This document shows, in pieces, positions 1 through 5,667 of a stretch of 5,667 bases of DNA (the stretch's first letter is position 1; each line of letters opens with the position of its first letter). The notes under the pieces are model-generated. The model made no database searches. It had not been told where the DNA came from and saw only the letters and a list, made by a program, of their open reading frames with translations. Source of the stretch: Candidatus Aminicenantota bacterium (lineage in GTDB: Bacteria > Acidobacteriota > Aminicenantia > UBA2199); assembly GCA_030620255.1 (NCBI GenBank), contig JAUXFB010000108.1:1-5667 (forward strand), written 5' to 3'. The translations under genes were made by a program, and so were the position numbers.

Positions 1-995
1 ATATATATACACTGTTTCCGTTTGAAAATGTAGTTGTTCAATTTAAAATGACTCCTGCTGAGATTAGAACTCTTATTAAATTTGATTTTGAACAGTACAA
101 ACATACAGATCTTATGGTATCTGGGATTCAATATACTGTAAAACATACAATGAAAGATAAAGTGAAAAATATTGAACTTAAAGATGAAAAGGGAGAATTT
201 CTGGATGAAAGTAAAACCTACAATGTAGGTTTAAACAGTTATGTTGCAAGTGTTTATAAATTTAGTCATAAAGATCCGGGGAAATCTATGAAAACCGGGG
301 TTGCACATGCCATAATCCAATATTTAAAACAAAAAAGAGATTTAACAATATACAGTGGCATTCAAAGAACATTTGAGGAAGTTGTAATTGAAGGAGATTT
401 GACTAAAATAGGTGAAACTGAGGTTGAAATATCATCAGGAAATGATCCTTTTGGCAGTTCTACAAGCGCTGGCAATCTAATAGCTGATGCAATAAGGTAT
501 TCAACAGGGGTTGATATCTCCTTATTCCCAAGCAGATTGCAGAAAAAGGGCTTTAAAATTAAAGCTTCACACCCTGTCTTTAAGGAATCGATTCCTAAGC
601 TGTATTCTTATGTTGAAAAAAACAGGGTTGTTATTTGTCAGATTAAGGGTATAGATTTAATAAGCTTTATATTAAAAAGAAGTCAATACAGAGATAATGT
701 TGATTTACAGGTATCAGGAATGAACTATAAAATTTATCTGGATTCAAAAAATAAAGTTGCTTCTATTGACTGTTATTTACTTAATGGTAAAAAGATATCT
801 GATTCTTCTATTTATAAAGTTGCTTTTAATGATTATGATTTTAGAAAGTATTATAAGTTGGGTGTTAAAGTGAGAAATATTAAAAACAGTGAAAAAACAG
901 GTGAATCAATGCTTATAGAGTATATTAAAAAAAAGGGTGTCATCCTGGCTGATACTGGTAAAAAGAGGATTGAAATTTTAAGATTGCATAAATAA
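1..995 (+). CDS. 5'-nucleotidase-family protein, C-terminal part with two tandem C-terminal domains (5' end outside window)
   Basis: The reading frame is open from the left edge (first full codon at 3), and the codons before the ATG at 48 encode a family motif (LFPFENVVVQF, from 12). That ATG is therefore internal and the gene begins upstream. Numbering from it, the first domain runs from the edge to about residue 100, with PFEN, MTPAEI and a VSGIQYT strand (24-30). A second copy begins near residue 120: GNLIADAIR (142-150), GVDISLF (154-160), a degenerate hinge VEKNRVV (189-195) and VSGMNYKIY (222-230). In this family (UshA, YfkN) an N-terminal metallophosphoesterase domain cleaves phosphate from nucleotides outside the cytoplasm, and the C-terminal domain binds the nucleoside. 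No metallophosphoesterase domain lies between the two copies; the catalytic domain is presumed upstream. Neither copy has the usual GGDGY motif, so the substrate is uncertain. The gene ends 25 bp before tdk and is probably co-transcribed with it. Confidence 0.86.
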   Translation, partial: IYTLFPFENVVVQFKMTPAEIRTLIKFDFEQYKHTDLMVSGIQYTVKHTMKDKVKNIELKDEKGEFLDESKTYNVGLNSYVASVYKFSHKDPGKSMKTGVAHAIIQYLKQKRDLTIYSGIQRTFEEVVIEGDLTKIGETEVEISSGNDPFGSSTSAGNLIADAIRYSTGVDISLFPSRLQKKGFKIKASHPVFKESIPKLYSYVEKNRVVICQIKGIDLISFILKRSQYRDNVDLQVSGMNYKIYLDSKNKVASIDCYLLNGKKISDSSIYKVAFNDYDFRKYYKLGVKVRNIKNSEKTGESMLIEYIKKKGVILADTGKKRIEILRLHK

Positions 996-1009
996 AATTA
1001 AGTAAAATT

Positions 1010-1016
1010 AGGAGGG
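1010..1016 (+). promoter_or_regulatory. Shine-Dalgarno site of tdk
   Basis: AGGAGGG lies 4 nt before the ATG at 1021. It is a near-perfect anti-16S match, fixes the tdk start, and shows that this organism uses ordinary Shine-Dalgarno initiation. The 25-bp gap to the upstream gene leaves little room for a separate promoter. Confidence 0.85.
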
Positions 1017-1020
1017 ACTA

Positions 1021-1590
1021 ATGGCTCAACTTTATTTTAGATATTCAACCATGAATGCAGGAAAATCCACTGAAGTATTGAAAATAGCACATAATTATGA
1101 GGAGCAAAATAAAAAGGTTTTGCTTTGTACTCCTTCTATTGATGATCGGTATGGGAAAGGAAAAATCGTTTCTAGGATGGGTTTTGAAAGAGATGCAAAA
1201 ATAATTGATAATGAAATTAGTTTGTTTAAATTATCAGAAAAAACTCGTCCTGATTGTATATTGATAGATGAAGGACAATTTTTATCCAGGACTCAAGTCA
1301 TTGATCTTACTAAAGTTGTTGATCAATTGAATATACCTGTTATTGTTTATGGTTTAAAAAATGATTTTCGTAATCACCTCTTTTCCGGGAGTGAAGCACT
1401 TCTTCTTTTTGCAGATAAAATTGAAGAGGTTAAAGCTGTATGCTGGTATTGTTCAAAAAAAGCAACCATGTTATTAAAGTTTAAAGATGGTAAACCTGTT
1501 GAGAGAGGAGCTCAAATTGAGATTGGTGGAAATGATAAATATGTATCTGTATGTAGAAGGTGTTATTCTAAAAGGTTAGAGTTAAAGTAG
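1021..1590 (+). CDS. tdk: Thymidine kinase, type II (TK1-like)
   Basis: Phosphorylates thymidine (and deoxyuridine) with ATP to give dTMP in the cytoplasm, the salvage entry to dTTP. The 189-aa protein is complete and of normal length. It has the P-loop STMNAGKST (residues 9-17), the IDDRYGKGK segment (40-48), the DEGQF motif (83-87) whose Glu84 is the expected catalytic base, YGLKNDFR (110-117), a zinc ribbon with two CxxC pairs (Cys141/144 and Cys178/181), and the substrate-binding lasso segment IGGNDKYVSVC (168-178). Motif for motif it resembles the E. coli Tdk subgroup (opening MAQLYF, YSxMNAGKST) rather than the shorter-motif forms I recall from Firmicutes. The start is fixed by the AGGAGGG site. 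It follows a nucleotidase-family gene, which fits a nucleotide-salvage unit. Confidence 0.97.
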   Translation: MAQLYFRYSTMNAGKSTEVLKIAHNYEEQNKKVLLCTPSIDDRYGKGKIVSRMGFERDAKIIDNEISLFKLSEKTRPDCILIDEGQFLSRTQVIDLTKVVDQLNIPVIVYGLKNDFRNHLFSGSEALLLFADKIEEVKAVCWYCSKKATMLLKFKDGKPVERGAQIEIGGNDKYVSVCRRCYSKRLELK

Positions 1591-1626
1591 ATCTGTTAAT
1601 TTAATTTTTTAATTTATAATTCACTT

Positions 1627-2154
1627 TTATTTTTTATTTTCATATTGTTTCATATAATCATCAGTTACCTTTTTTATGTTTAGAGATAAATACTCAGCAT
1701 ACTTTCTTACAAAAATTCTCACATAAGCTTTGGGAGGAAGAAGGTCGAATCTTTCTGTTTCGATATTTTCTAGATGTTTTAAGGATATTTTGCTAAAAAA
1801 AGCAACCTCTTCTAAATTAATTCCTAGGACTTCTCTTGTTAATCTTAGGGCATTCCCATTATATACATCAAATTCAGGAACATGCTCATTTGATACTGTA
1901 GTTTTTATGGTTTGGCTTTTTTGCTTTTTTTCTGATAAATAGTAGTCTGAAAGTATAGTATAAGCTTCTTCAATTTGATCTAAGATCCTTTTCCGCTTTT
2001 CTTTTTCTAATGCATTTGATAAAGAAGAAAAAATAAATGAGTTTGATGAATATAATTTTTTTAAGTGTAAATATGAACTTTTTACCTCTGAAAAAGTTGT
2101 GTCATGGGTTAGTTCAAGTATTTCAAAGTATTTTTTATAATCTTGTTCATACAT
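1627..2154 (-). CDS. J-like domain fused to RodZ-type helix-turn-helix protein
   Basis: A soluble 175-aa protein. Residues about 5-72 read as a J-domain fold: DYKKYFEILEL, then FSEVKSSYLHLKKLY (helix II) and LDQIEEAYTILSD (helix III). The HPD tripeptide expected right after LKKLY (about 36-38) is replaced by SSN, so stimulation of an Hsp70 ATPase is unlikely. After a polar linker (73-98), residues about 100-168 match the HTH_25 domain of RodZ: LRLTREVLGINLEEVAFFSKIS, with the conserved tail LPPKAYVRIFVRKYAEYL. No membrane segment follows, so it is not RodZ itself. The gene overlaps the upstream MinD-like gene by 8 nt (ATGTATGA) and has no Shine-Dalgarno site of its own, so translation is probably coupled. 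The two products may act together. The domain calls are firm; the role (adaptor, DNA-binding or cytoskeletal) is unknown. Confidence 0.85.
   Translation of the reverse strand: MYEQDYKKYFEILELTHDTTFSEVKSSYLHLKKLYSSNSFIFSSLSNALEKEKRKRILDQIEEAYTILSDYYLSEKKQKSQTIKTTVSNEHVPEFDVYNGNALRLTREVLGINLEEVAFFSKISLKHLENIETERFDLLPPKAYVRIFVRKYAEYLSLNIKKVTDDYMKQYENKK
2147..2154 (-). promoter_or_regulatory. Overlapping stop/start (ATGTATGA), translational coupling
   Basis: On the minus strand the ATG of the J-HTH gene lies 5 nt before the end of the MinD-like gene's TGA, giving an 8-nt overlap. The 20 bases upstream (mostly A and T) hold no Shine-Dalgarno-like sequence, so re-initiation by ribosomes finishing the ATPase gene is the likely way in. 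Confidence 0.6.
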
Positions 2155-3085
2155 TTTTTATAGTACTTATTGTTATTTGCTCTTTATTGATTATATTTTC
2201 TGCGATTTCTAAGATTTCCTTTTGAATTCGTGTTGAAACGTTAAATTTTGGTATATAATCTGAAAGGCTCAAATTTTTCCTGAAATTTTCATCAAACCCT
2301 ATATATCCAGCATATATAGAGGGTATTCCCAAATATTTAATGCAAAGGCTCTTAATTGAAAATCCCTGGTTGATTTCATTTGGATTTCTAAGCTTATTTA
2401 ATACAATAAATATAGAAAATTCAGATATTTTTTTAGAAATAGATCCATCAAAATCCAGGTTACTTTTAATATAATCAGTTAAATCAACAATATTTTCTAT
2501 TCCATAAATTTCTCTATCTTTCCAGATATTTTTAGCAGCATCTTTTAATTTATAGTTTTTAAGTAAAAAATTTAACTTTCTAAAGTATGCGTTTTTAACA
2601 AATTGAAATAAATTATCAATTGCAGTTATTTCAGGAACAGTAATGGTTATCATTTTATCTGCCAGAAGAAAAACATCGATTGTATTAAAATTCAAGCCAC
2701 CCCCAAGATCTATTAGAATATAATCTGCATTTAACATCTTTATATGTCTTAAGAATTTCATTTTTTGTGAATATTTGATAGTATTTATAGAGATAGAATC
2801 GGAATCTCCAGTTATTATTTTCAAATTTTTTGTATTTGTGTGTGATAAAAGGTTTTCAAGAGGTTCTTTGTTTACGAAAAAATTTTTTATAGATTTTTCA
2901 CTTTTTTTTATATTAAAGAAATATCTTAAATTAGCCCCTCCAAAATCACTATCAACCAAGATAACTTGCTTTTTTTTTAATGCTAAATATGTAGCAAGTT
3001 GGCTGGATAAAAAAGTTTTACCTGTTCCACCTTTACCACCACCTATAGCCCATATCTCTGCTACTTTAGATTTAGCATTCTTCAT
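2147..3085 (-). CDS. MinD/ParA-family P-loop ATPase
   Basis: A 312-aa SIMIBI-class ATPase. The deviant Walker A GGGKGGTGKT (15-24) carries the signature Lys18 plus Lys23. It is followed by the switch segment VDSDFGGANL (44-53) and Walker B YILIDLGGG (122-130), then a PE motif (151-152). Such ATPases dimerise on ATP and position cargo or regulate assembly. Between about 165 and 222 there is extra helical sequence compared with MinD, before IVLNKLRNP (227-235). The C-terminal part (YLGIPSIYAGYIGFD, then the SLSDYIPKF segment) resembles the FleN/MinD-like proteins that I recall next to HTH/J-domain genes in deltaproteobacteria. There is no obvious MinD-type C-terminal amphipathic membrane helix, and no minC, minE, parB or flagellar gene is in view, so septum or flagellum placement cannot be claimed. 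An in-frame TAA two codons upstream rules out an earlier start. No Shine-Dalgarno site is visible. Confidence 0.9.
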   Translation of the reverse strand: MKNAKSKVAEIWAIGGGKGGTGKTFLSSQLATYLALKKKQVILVDSDFGGANLRYFFNIKKSEKSIKNFFVNKEPLENLLSHTNTKNLKIITGDSDSISINTIKYSQKMKFLRHIKMLNADYILIDLGGGLNFNTIDVFLLADKMITITVPEITAIDNLFQFVKNAYFRKLNFLLKNYKLKDAAKNIWKDREIYGIENIVDLTDYIKSNLDFDGSISKKISEFSIFIVLNKLRNPNEINQGFSIKSLCIKYLGIPSIYAGYIGFDENFRKNLSLSDYIPKFNVSTRIQKEILEIAENIINKEQITISTIKNV

Positions 3086-3149
3086 TTTTTAGGAAAGGGA
3101 TTTAAATTTTTATTATTCATGAGCTAAGTGGTTTGTAATTATTTGTTCT
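3086..3149 (-). other. 64-bp gap between the DUF1573 and MinD-like genes
   Basis: This is the only real spacer in the minus-strand unit. It shows no convincing -35/-10 pair, no GC-rich hairpin with a T-run, and no Shine-Dalgarno site ahead of the ATPase gene. It contains a 12-codon ORF (3120 down to 3082) whose TGA overlaps the ATPase start as ATGA. That may be chance or a small coupling leader. Confidence 0.4.
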
Positions 3150-3827
3150 CTATTCAACGTTTATTCTTACAATTGATATACGATGTCTATATGCATTGGT
3201 TCTTATCTTTAAAAATGTAGTAAAGTTTCCTGTTTGCATTGGATTTAATATAATATTAATTTCTGAAATTTCATCAGGTTTTATGATTTTTTTTTCAAAT
3301 TCAACCATTATTTCTGGAGCATGCGTAACTTCAAGTATTAATAAATCGATTGCCCCTGTGTTCTGAATTGATATTTTTTTAGAATATTTTTCTTCAATTT
3401 TAATATCTTTAAAATGAACTCTGTCTGGAAATATTTTAATAGAAGCAAAATCTTTTAATATTACTTTTCCTGTAATTTTTAACATTGTATATTGATTGGT
3501 TTTGTCATTTGTAATTACAGTTATGGTTTTGACAATTTTCCCATTATATCCTTGAGAAAAAAATTTTACTGGTATTTTCCCCTTTTCACCTGGTTTATAC
3601 TCTCTTTTTTCAATCTGTGTTACAGTACAACCACATGTGGTTCTTATGTTTTTTATTATAAGTGTAGCATCTCCATCATTTACAAATTCAAATTTAAGAT
3701 CAATTACTTTACCGCTTTGGATATCACCAAAATCTATAACCTTTTGTTTGAATTTTATGATAGGTTGTGAAAAAAGTAAAAACGAAAACTGAGAAATAAT
3801 AAATAGGATTATTGATGTTTTTTTCAT
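3150..3827 (-). CDS. Secreted DUF1573 protein with two Ig-like domains
   Basis: The 225-aa protein opens with a signal peptide: MKKTS, then a hydrophobic stretch (6-19), with likely cleavage near Ser20-Gln21. Residues about 25-122 form a DUF1573 beta-sandwich: [11 protein letters not shown] (31-41), [13 protein letters not shown] (47-59), the diagnostic TTCGCT (63-68, Cys65 and Cys67), then [13 protein letters not shown] (77-89). Residues about 130-224 look like a second sandwich of the same plan ([17 protein letters not shown], then [11 protein letters not shown] and IKPDEISEI) but without the cysteine motif. DUF1573 proteins are exported and common in Bacteroidetes and related diderms; their function is not established. 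The place downstream of lpxD suggests an envelope role. The GGAGGG site 3 nt upstream and the 4-nt ATGA overlap with lpxD support this start. Confidence 0.9.
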   Translation of the reverse strand: MKKTSIILFIISQFSFLLFSQPIIKFKQKVIDFGDIQSGKVIDLKFEFVNDGDATLIIKNIRTTCGCTVTQIEKREYKPGEKGKIPVKFFSQGYNGKIVKTITVITNDKTNQYTMLKITGKVILKDFASIKIFPDRVHFKDIKIEEKYSKKISIQNTGAIDLLILEVTHAPEIMVEFEKKIIKPDEISEINIILNPMQTGNFTTFLKIRTNAYRHRISIVRINVE

Positions 3828-4840
3828 TTTCCCTCCAATTCTTTTATTTTTTTTTCAAGATCTTTTATTTTTTCAATATATTTTTCAATATTTCTAAATA
3901 TCACATGGCTTTTCCTCCATTTTGTTATTTCTTGATGAGGACTACCTGCAATAATGCTCTTATCCTTTATGCTTCTTGAAACACCTGATCTAGCAGCAAC
4001 CATCACTCCATCAGCAATTTTTATATGATCTGCAATACCTACTTGTCCGCCCATTATTATATTTTCACCAATGTCAACAGATCCAGATATGCCGGATAAA
4101 GCAGAAATAGCCGTTGACCTGCCAATTTTAGTGTTATGGCCTATTTGAACGAGGTTATCTAGTTTTACATAATCTTTTAAAATTGTCTCCTCTATTGTAG
4201 ATCTATCAACACAGGTGTTTGCTCCAATCTCACAATTATTTCCTATTATTACTTTCCCTTTTTGAGGAATTTTAACTGGTTGGCCATTTGATAATCGAGT
4301 AAACCCAAAACCATCAGCTCCAATAATTGCGCCTGGCTGTATTGTAACATTATTCCCTATTTCAACATCCTCTCTTATAACAACATTTGAATATATAATG
4401 CAATTTTCACCAATTTTAACATTGTTGTATATTTTAACTCCTGAATGAATTTCAGTATTATCTCCAATTGTTGTGCTATCACCAATATAAGAGAAAATCC
4501 CTATTGTCACACCTTTTCCTATATGAGCAGTTTTAGAAATATAAGCATTTTTACTTATTACCTCATTGAATTTTTTGTGTGGAAAAAAATATTCTAATAA
4601 TTTAGCAAAAGCTAAGTAAGGTTCTTTAACAAATATTAAATTTGAATATGTGATTTGGCTATCTTCTTTTACAACCAAGGCACCTGCATTAACTTCTTCA
4701 AGCTTTATATTCTCTTTGGTTGAAAACGAGATCTCTTTTTGATTTGCTCTTTTAATAGAATTAACAGAATAAATTAAATATTCAGGGTCACCCTTTAGTT
4801 TACCATTAATAATCTTACTTATCTCTTTTAATTTTATCAT
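3824..4840 (-). CDS. lpxD: UDP-3-O-(3-hydroxyacyl)glucosamine N-acyltransferase
   Basis: Third step of lipid A biosynthesis: LpxD transfers a 3-hydroxyacyl chain from acyl-carrier protein to the 2-amino group of UDP-3-O-acylglucosamine on the cytoplasmic side. The 338-aa length is normal (E. coli about 341). The N-terminal uridine-binding domain (1-98) includes ISFSTKEN (37-44) and the [16 protein letters not shown] segment (67-82). Hexapeptide repeats of a left-handed beta-helix fill about 99-290. They include GADGFGF (174-180), CVDRSTI (210-216) and [10 protein letters not shown] (231-240) with the catalytic His235. A C-terminal helical or coiled-coil tail (about 313-337) follows [15 protein letters not shown]. 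It lacks its usual partners (lpxA, fabZ, bamA) in the visible part. The ATG sits inside the end of the upstream membrane-protein gene (26-nt overlap), behind an AAGGA site. Confidence 0.97.
   Translation of the reverse strand: MIKLKEISKIINGKLKGDPEYLIYSVNSIKRANQKEISFSTKENIKLEEVNAGALVVKEDSQITYSNLIFVKEPYLAFAKLLEYFFPHKKFNEVISKNAYISKTAHIGKGVTIGIFSYIGDSTTIGDNTEIHSGVKIYNNVKIGENCIIYSNVVIREDVEIGNNVTIQPGAIIGADGFGFTRLSNGQPVKIPQKGKVIIGNNCEIGANTCVDRSTIEETILKDYVKLDNLVQIGHNTKIGRSTAISALSGISGSVDIGENIIMGGQVGIADHIKIADGVMVAARSGVSRSIKDKSIIAGSPHQEITKWRKSHVIFRNIEKYIEKIKDLEKKIKELEGK
3831..3836 (-). promoter_or_regulatory. Shine-Dalgarno site of the DUF1573 gene
   Basis: The minus strand reads GGAGGG, then AAA, then ATG. 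The site lies inside the last codons of lpxD, whose TGA overlaps the start codon as ATGA (3824-3827). The gene thus has both a strong site of its own and the geometry for coupling to lpxD. Confidence 0.75.
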
Positions 4841-5667
4841 TTTTTTCCTTATCTAAAATGTGGGTTAATTTAGCACCATATAACATTATACCCATAGAAA
4901 ATTCCATCCAGAATCCGAATAGGATAATAGCAATAACCGGGCCTTTTATTTTCCCCACCAAAGATATATTTATCAAATAAAATGTGTAGCTTCTTTTTAC
5001 AATCTCCCATAGAATGGTAGAAATAACAGCTGCAATAAGTGCTCCTTTTATATATATTTTTCTTTCAGGTATCCATTTATATAAAACAAAGAAAAATAAA
5101 AATGTTACTAAAAAAGGTGCTACATACAATATTAAAAATTTATTTAGGGAATTAATGAAATCAGGGTTTATATGGTTAGCTAAAAATTGATTTTTATAGA
5201 AAAGAGTAGTTACAGTTGAAATAAAATTAGTTGCAAGAAAATTAAAGATAAGCAAAATTCCTAAAATAGAAAGCAGACTAAACTCACTTATTCTTCTCAC
5301 TATAAATGATTTGTTTATTTTTTTGTAACTTATGTGTGTTTCACACATTTCATTTACGAATTGAACAATTTTTTTTATTAGTAAAAAGCCCAAAAAAAGA
5401 AAGAATACAATTCCAATTATACCAATTTCCTTTAGTTTTGTAGAAATTTCTTCAGCTTTTATAAGTATGTCCGGGGAAATTTTTGAAAAAAAGTCGGGAG
5501 AAAATGGATACATACTTTTTATGTTGGTATTTGAGCTGCCCATAAATTTAGTAAATACAAAAGTAGCAAAAGTCAATAAGAATAGAGTTGAAAATATGGA
5601 ATAATAAGCAAGTATACTAGCTTTATCAATCCCATCGGATTTAAGGAATTCTTTAAAAGCTTTCCAT
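4815..5667 (-). CDS. YihY/BrkB-family inner-membrane protein (5' end outside window)
   Basis: The frame stays open from the 4815 stop through the right edge. The 30 codons before a TTG at 5576 encode a typical family N-terminus ([10 protein letters not shown], then [16 protein letters not shown]), so that TTG is internal and the true start lies beyond 5667. The visible 283 aa hold six hydrophobic segments. Numbered from the TTG, they lie roughly at -15 to 12, 50-74, 98-125, 145-167, 177-203 and 212-240. The family signatures are [15 protein letters not shown] (166-180) and [21 protein letters not shown] (220-240). An amphipathic soluble stretch with IPERK and a charged tail ([11 protein letters not shown]) face the cytoplasm by inference. 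The family was once called RNase BN and BrkB; neither activity is accepted generally, and transport or envelope roles remain proposals. It overlaps lpxD by 26 nt, tying it to envelope assembly. Confidence 0.88.
   Translation of the reverse strand, partial: WKAFKEFLKSDGIDKASILAYYSIFSTLFLLTFATFVFTKFMGSSNTNIKSMYPFSPDFFSKISPDILIKAEEISTKLKEIGIIGIVFFLFLGFLLIKKIVQFVNEMCETHISYKKINKSFIVRRISEFSLLSILGILLIFNFLATNFISTVTTLFYKNQFLANHINPDFINSLNKFLILYVAPFLVTFLFFFVLYKWIPERKIYIKGALIAAVISTILWEIVKRSYTFYLINISLVGKIKGPVIAIILFGFWMEFSMGIMLYGAKLTHILDKEKNDKIKRDK
4846..4850 (-). promoter_or_regulatory. Shine-Dalgarno-like site of lpxD
   Basis: AAGGA on the minus strand lies 5 nt before the lpxD ATG, within the coding sequence of the upstream membrane protein. 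It is a moderate match and supports the ATG at 4840-4838. Confidence 0.55.

Noticed and set aside
48..50. ATG at 48 as the start of the first gene
   Set aside because: The frame is open to the left edge and the preceding codons encode a conserved family segment with PFEN, so this ATG is internal.
1591..1626. Possible bidirectional terminator between the two convergent units
   Set aside because: The 36 bp are nearly all A/T. The striking run at about 1599-1616 is a mirror repeat, which does not form a hairpin, and no GC-containing stem is present. Only a T6 tract follows tdk.
1627..2154. RodZ (rod-shape protein) as a name for the HTH gene
   Set aside because: RodZ has a membrane segment and a periplasmic domain after the HTH. 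Here the protein ends just after the HTH and has a J-like domain in front.
1730..2225. Two plus-strand frames of 70 and 62 codons in this stretch
   Set aside because: They lie opposite the J-HTH gene and the end of the ATPase gene, have no ribosome sites or recognisable domains, and look like shadows of AT-rich coding.
2147..3085. MinD, FleN or ParA as a specific gene name
   Set aside because: No minC, minE, parB, parS-like site or flagellar gene is visible and no MinD-type membrane helix ends the protein. Only the wider ATPase family is supported.
2775..3770. Plus-strand frames of 105 and 92 codons in this stretch
   Set aside because: They mirror the conserved Walker A region of the ATPase and the DUF1573 gene. 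Their products are Phe- and Leu-rich translations of antisense sequence.
5574..5576. TTG at 5576 as the start of the YihY-like gene
   Set aside because: The 30 codons before it encode the expected first membrane helix ([14 protein letters not shown]) without a stop, so the gene continues past the right edge.
4815..5667. Ribonuclease BN annotation
   Set aside because: That name was attached to this membrane family historically, but RNase BN activity belongs to the unrelated RNase Z-like protein (ElaC).
1..5667. CRISPR arrays, insertion sequences, tRNA or rRNA genes, riboswitches, phage or defence genes
   Set aside because: No spaced direct repeats, transposase motifs, terminal inverted repeats or structured RNA signatures were found on reading. 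Coding sequence fills all but about 125 bp of the window.

Overview
The window is a compact, AT-rich bacterial segment (roughly 30% G+C by eye) with six protein-coding genes and almost no spacer DNA. It has two transcription units that converge near position 1600. The genes at both window edges are cut off: the first reads in from the left and the last runs off the right.

Left unit, plus strand (1-1590). The 3' part of a secreted 5'-nucleotidase-family protein carries two tandem C-terminal (nucleotide-recognition type) domains. It is followed 25 bp later, behind a strong AGGAGGG ribosome site, by a type II thymidine kinase (tdk). Together they suggest nucleotide scavenging: nucleotides are dephosphorylated outside the cytoplasm and thymidine is re-phosphorylated inside.

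Right unit, minus strand (read from 5667 down to 1627). The order is a six-helix YihY/BrkB-family inner-membrane protein, lpxD (lipid A biosynthesis), a secreted DUF1573 protein, a MinD/ParA-family ATPase, and a small cytoplasmic protein joining a J-like domain to a RodZ-type helix-turn-helix. Three of the four junctions overlap (26, 4 and 8 nt). The fourth is a 64-bp gap, so this looks like one operon whose promoter lies beyond the right edge. Its theme is the cell envelope: inner membrane, lipid A, periplasm/surface, and a P-loop ATPase with a putative adaptor or DNA-binding partner.

Organism. LpxD means a Gram-negative cell with a lipid A outer membrane. Shine-Dalgarno sites are clear before several genes. 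The low G+C, the DUF1573 protein and the MinD-like/J-HTH pair would fit a deep-branching diderm lineage, such as one of the FCB-related candidate phyla or a deltaproteobacterium-like group. This placement is a guess; no marker gene here settles it.

There is no sign of mobile elements, CRISPR, tRNA or rRNA, and no gene-free stretch longer than 64 bp. The least ordinary items are the doubled nucleotidase C-terminal domains, both without the usual GGDGY motif, and the ATPase/J-HTH pair, in which the J-like domain has lost its HPD motif.
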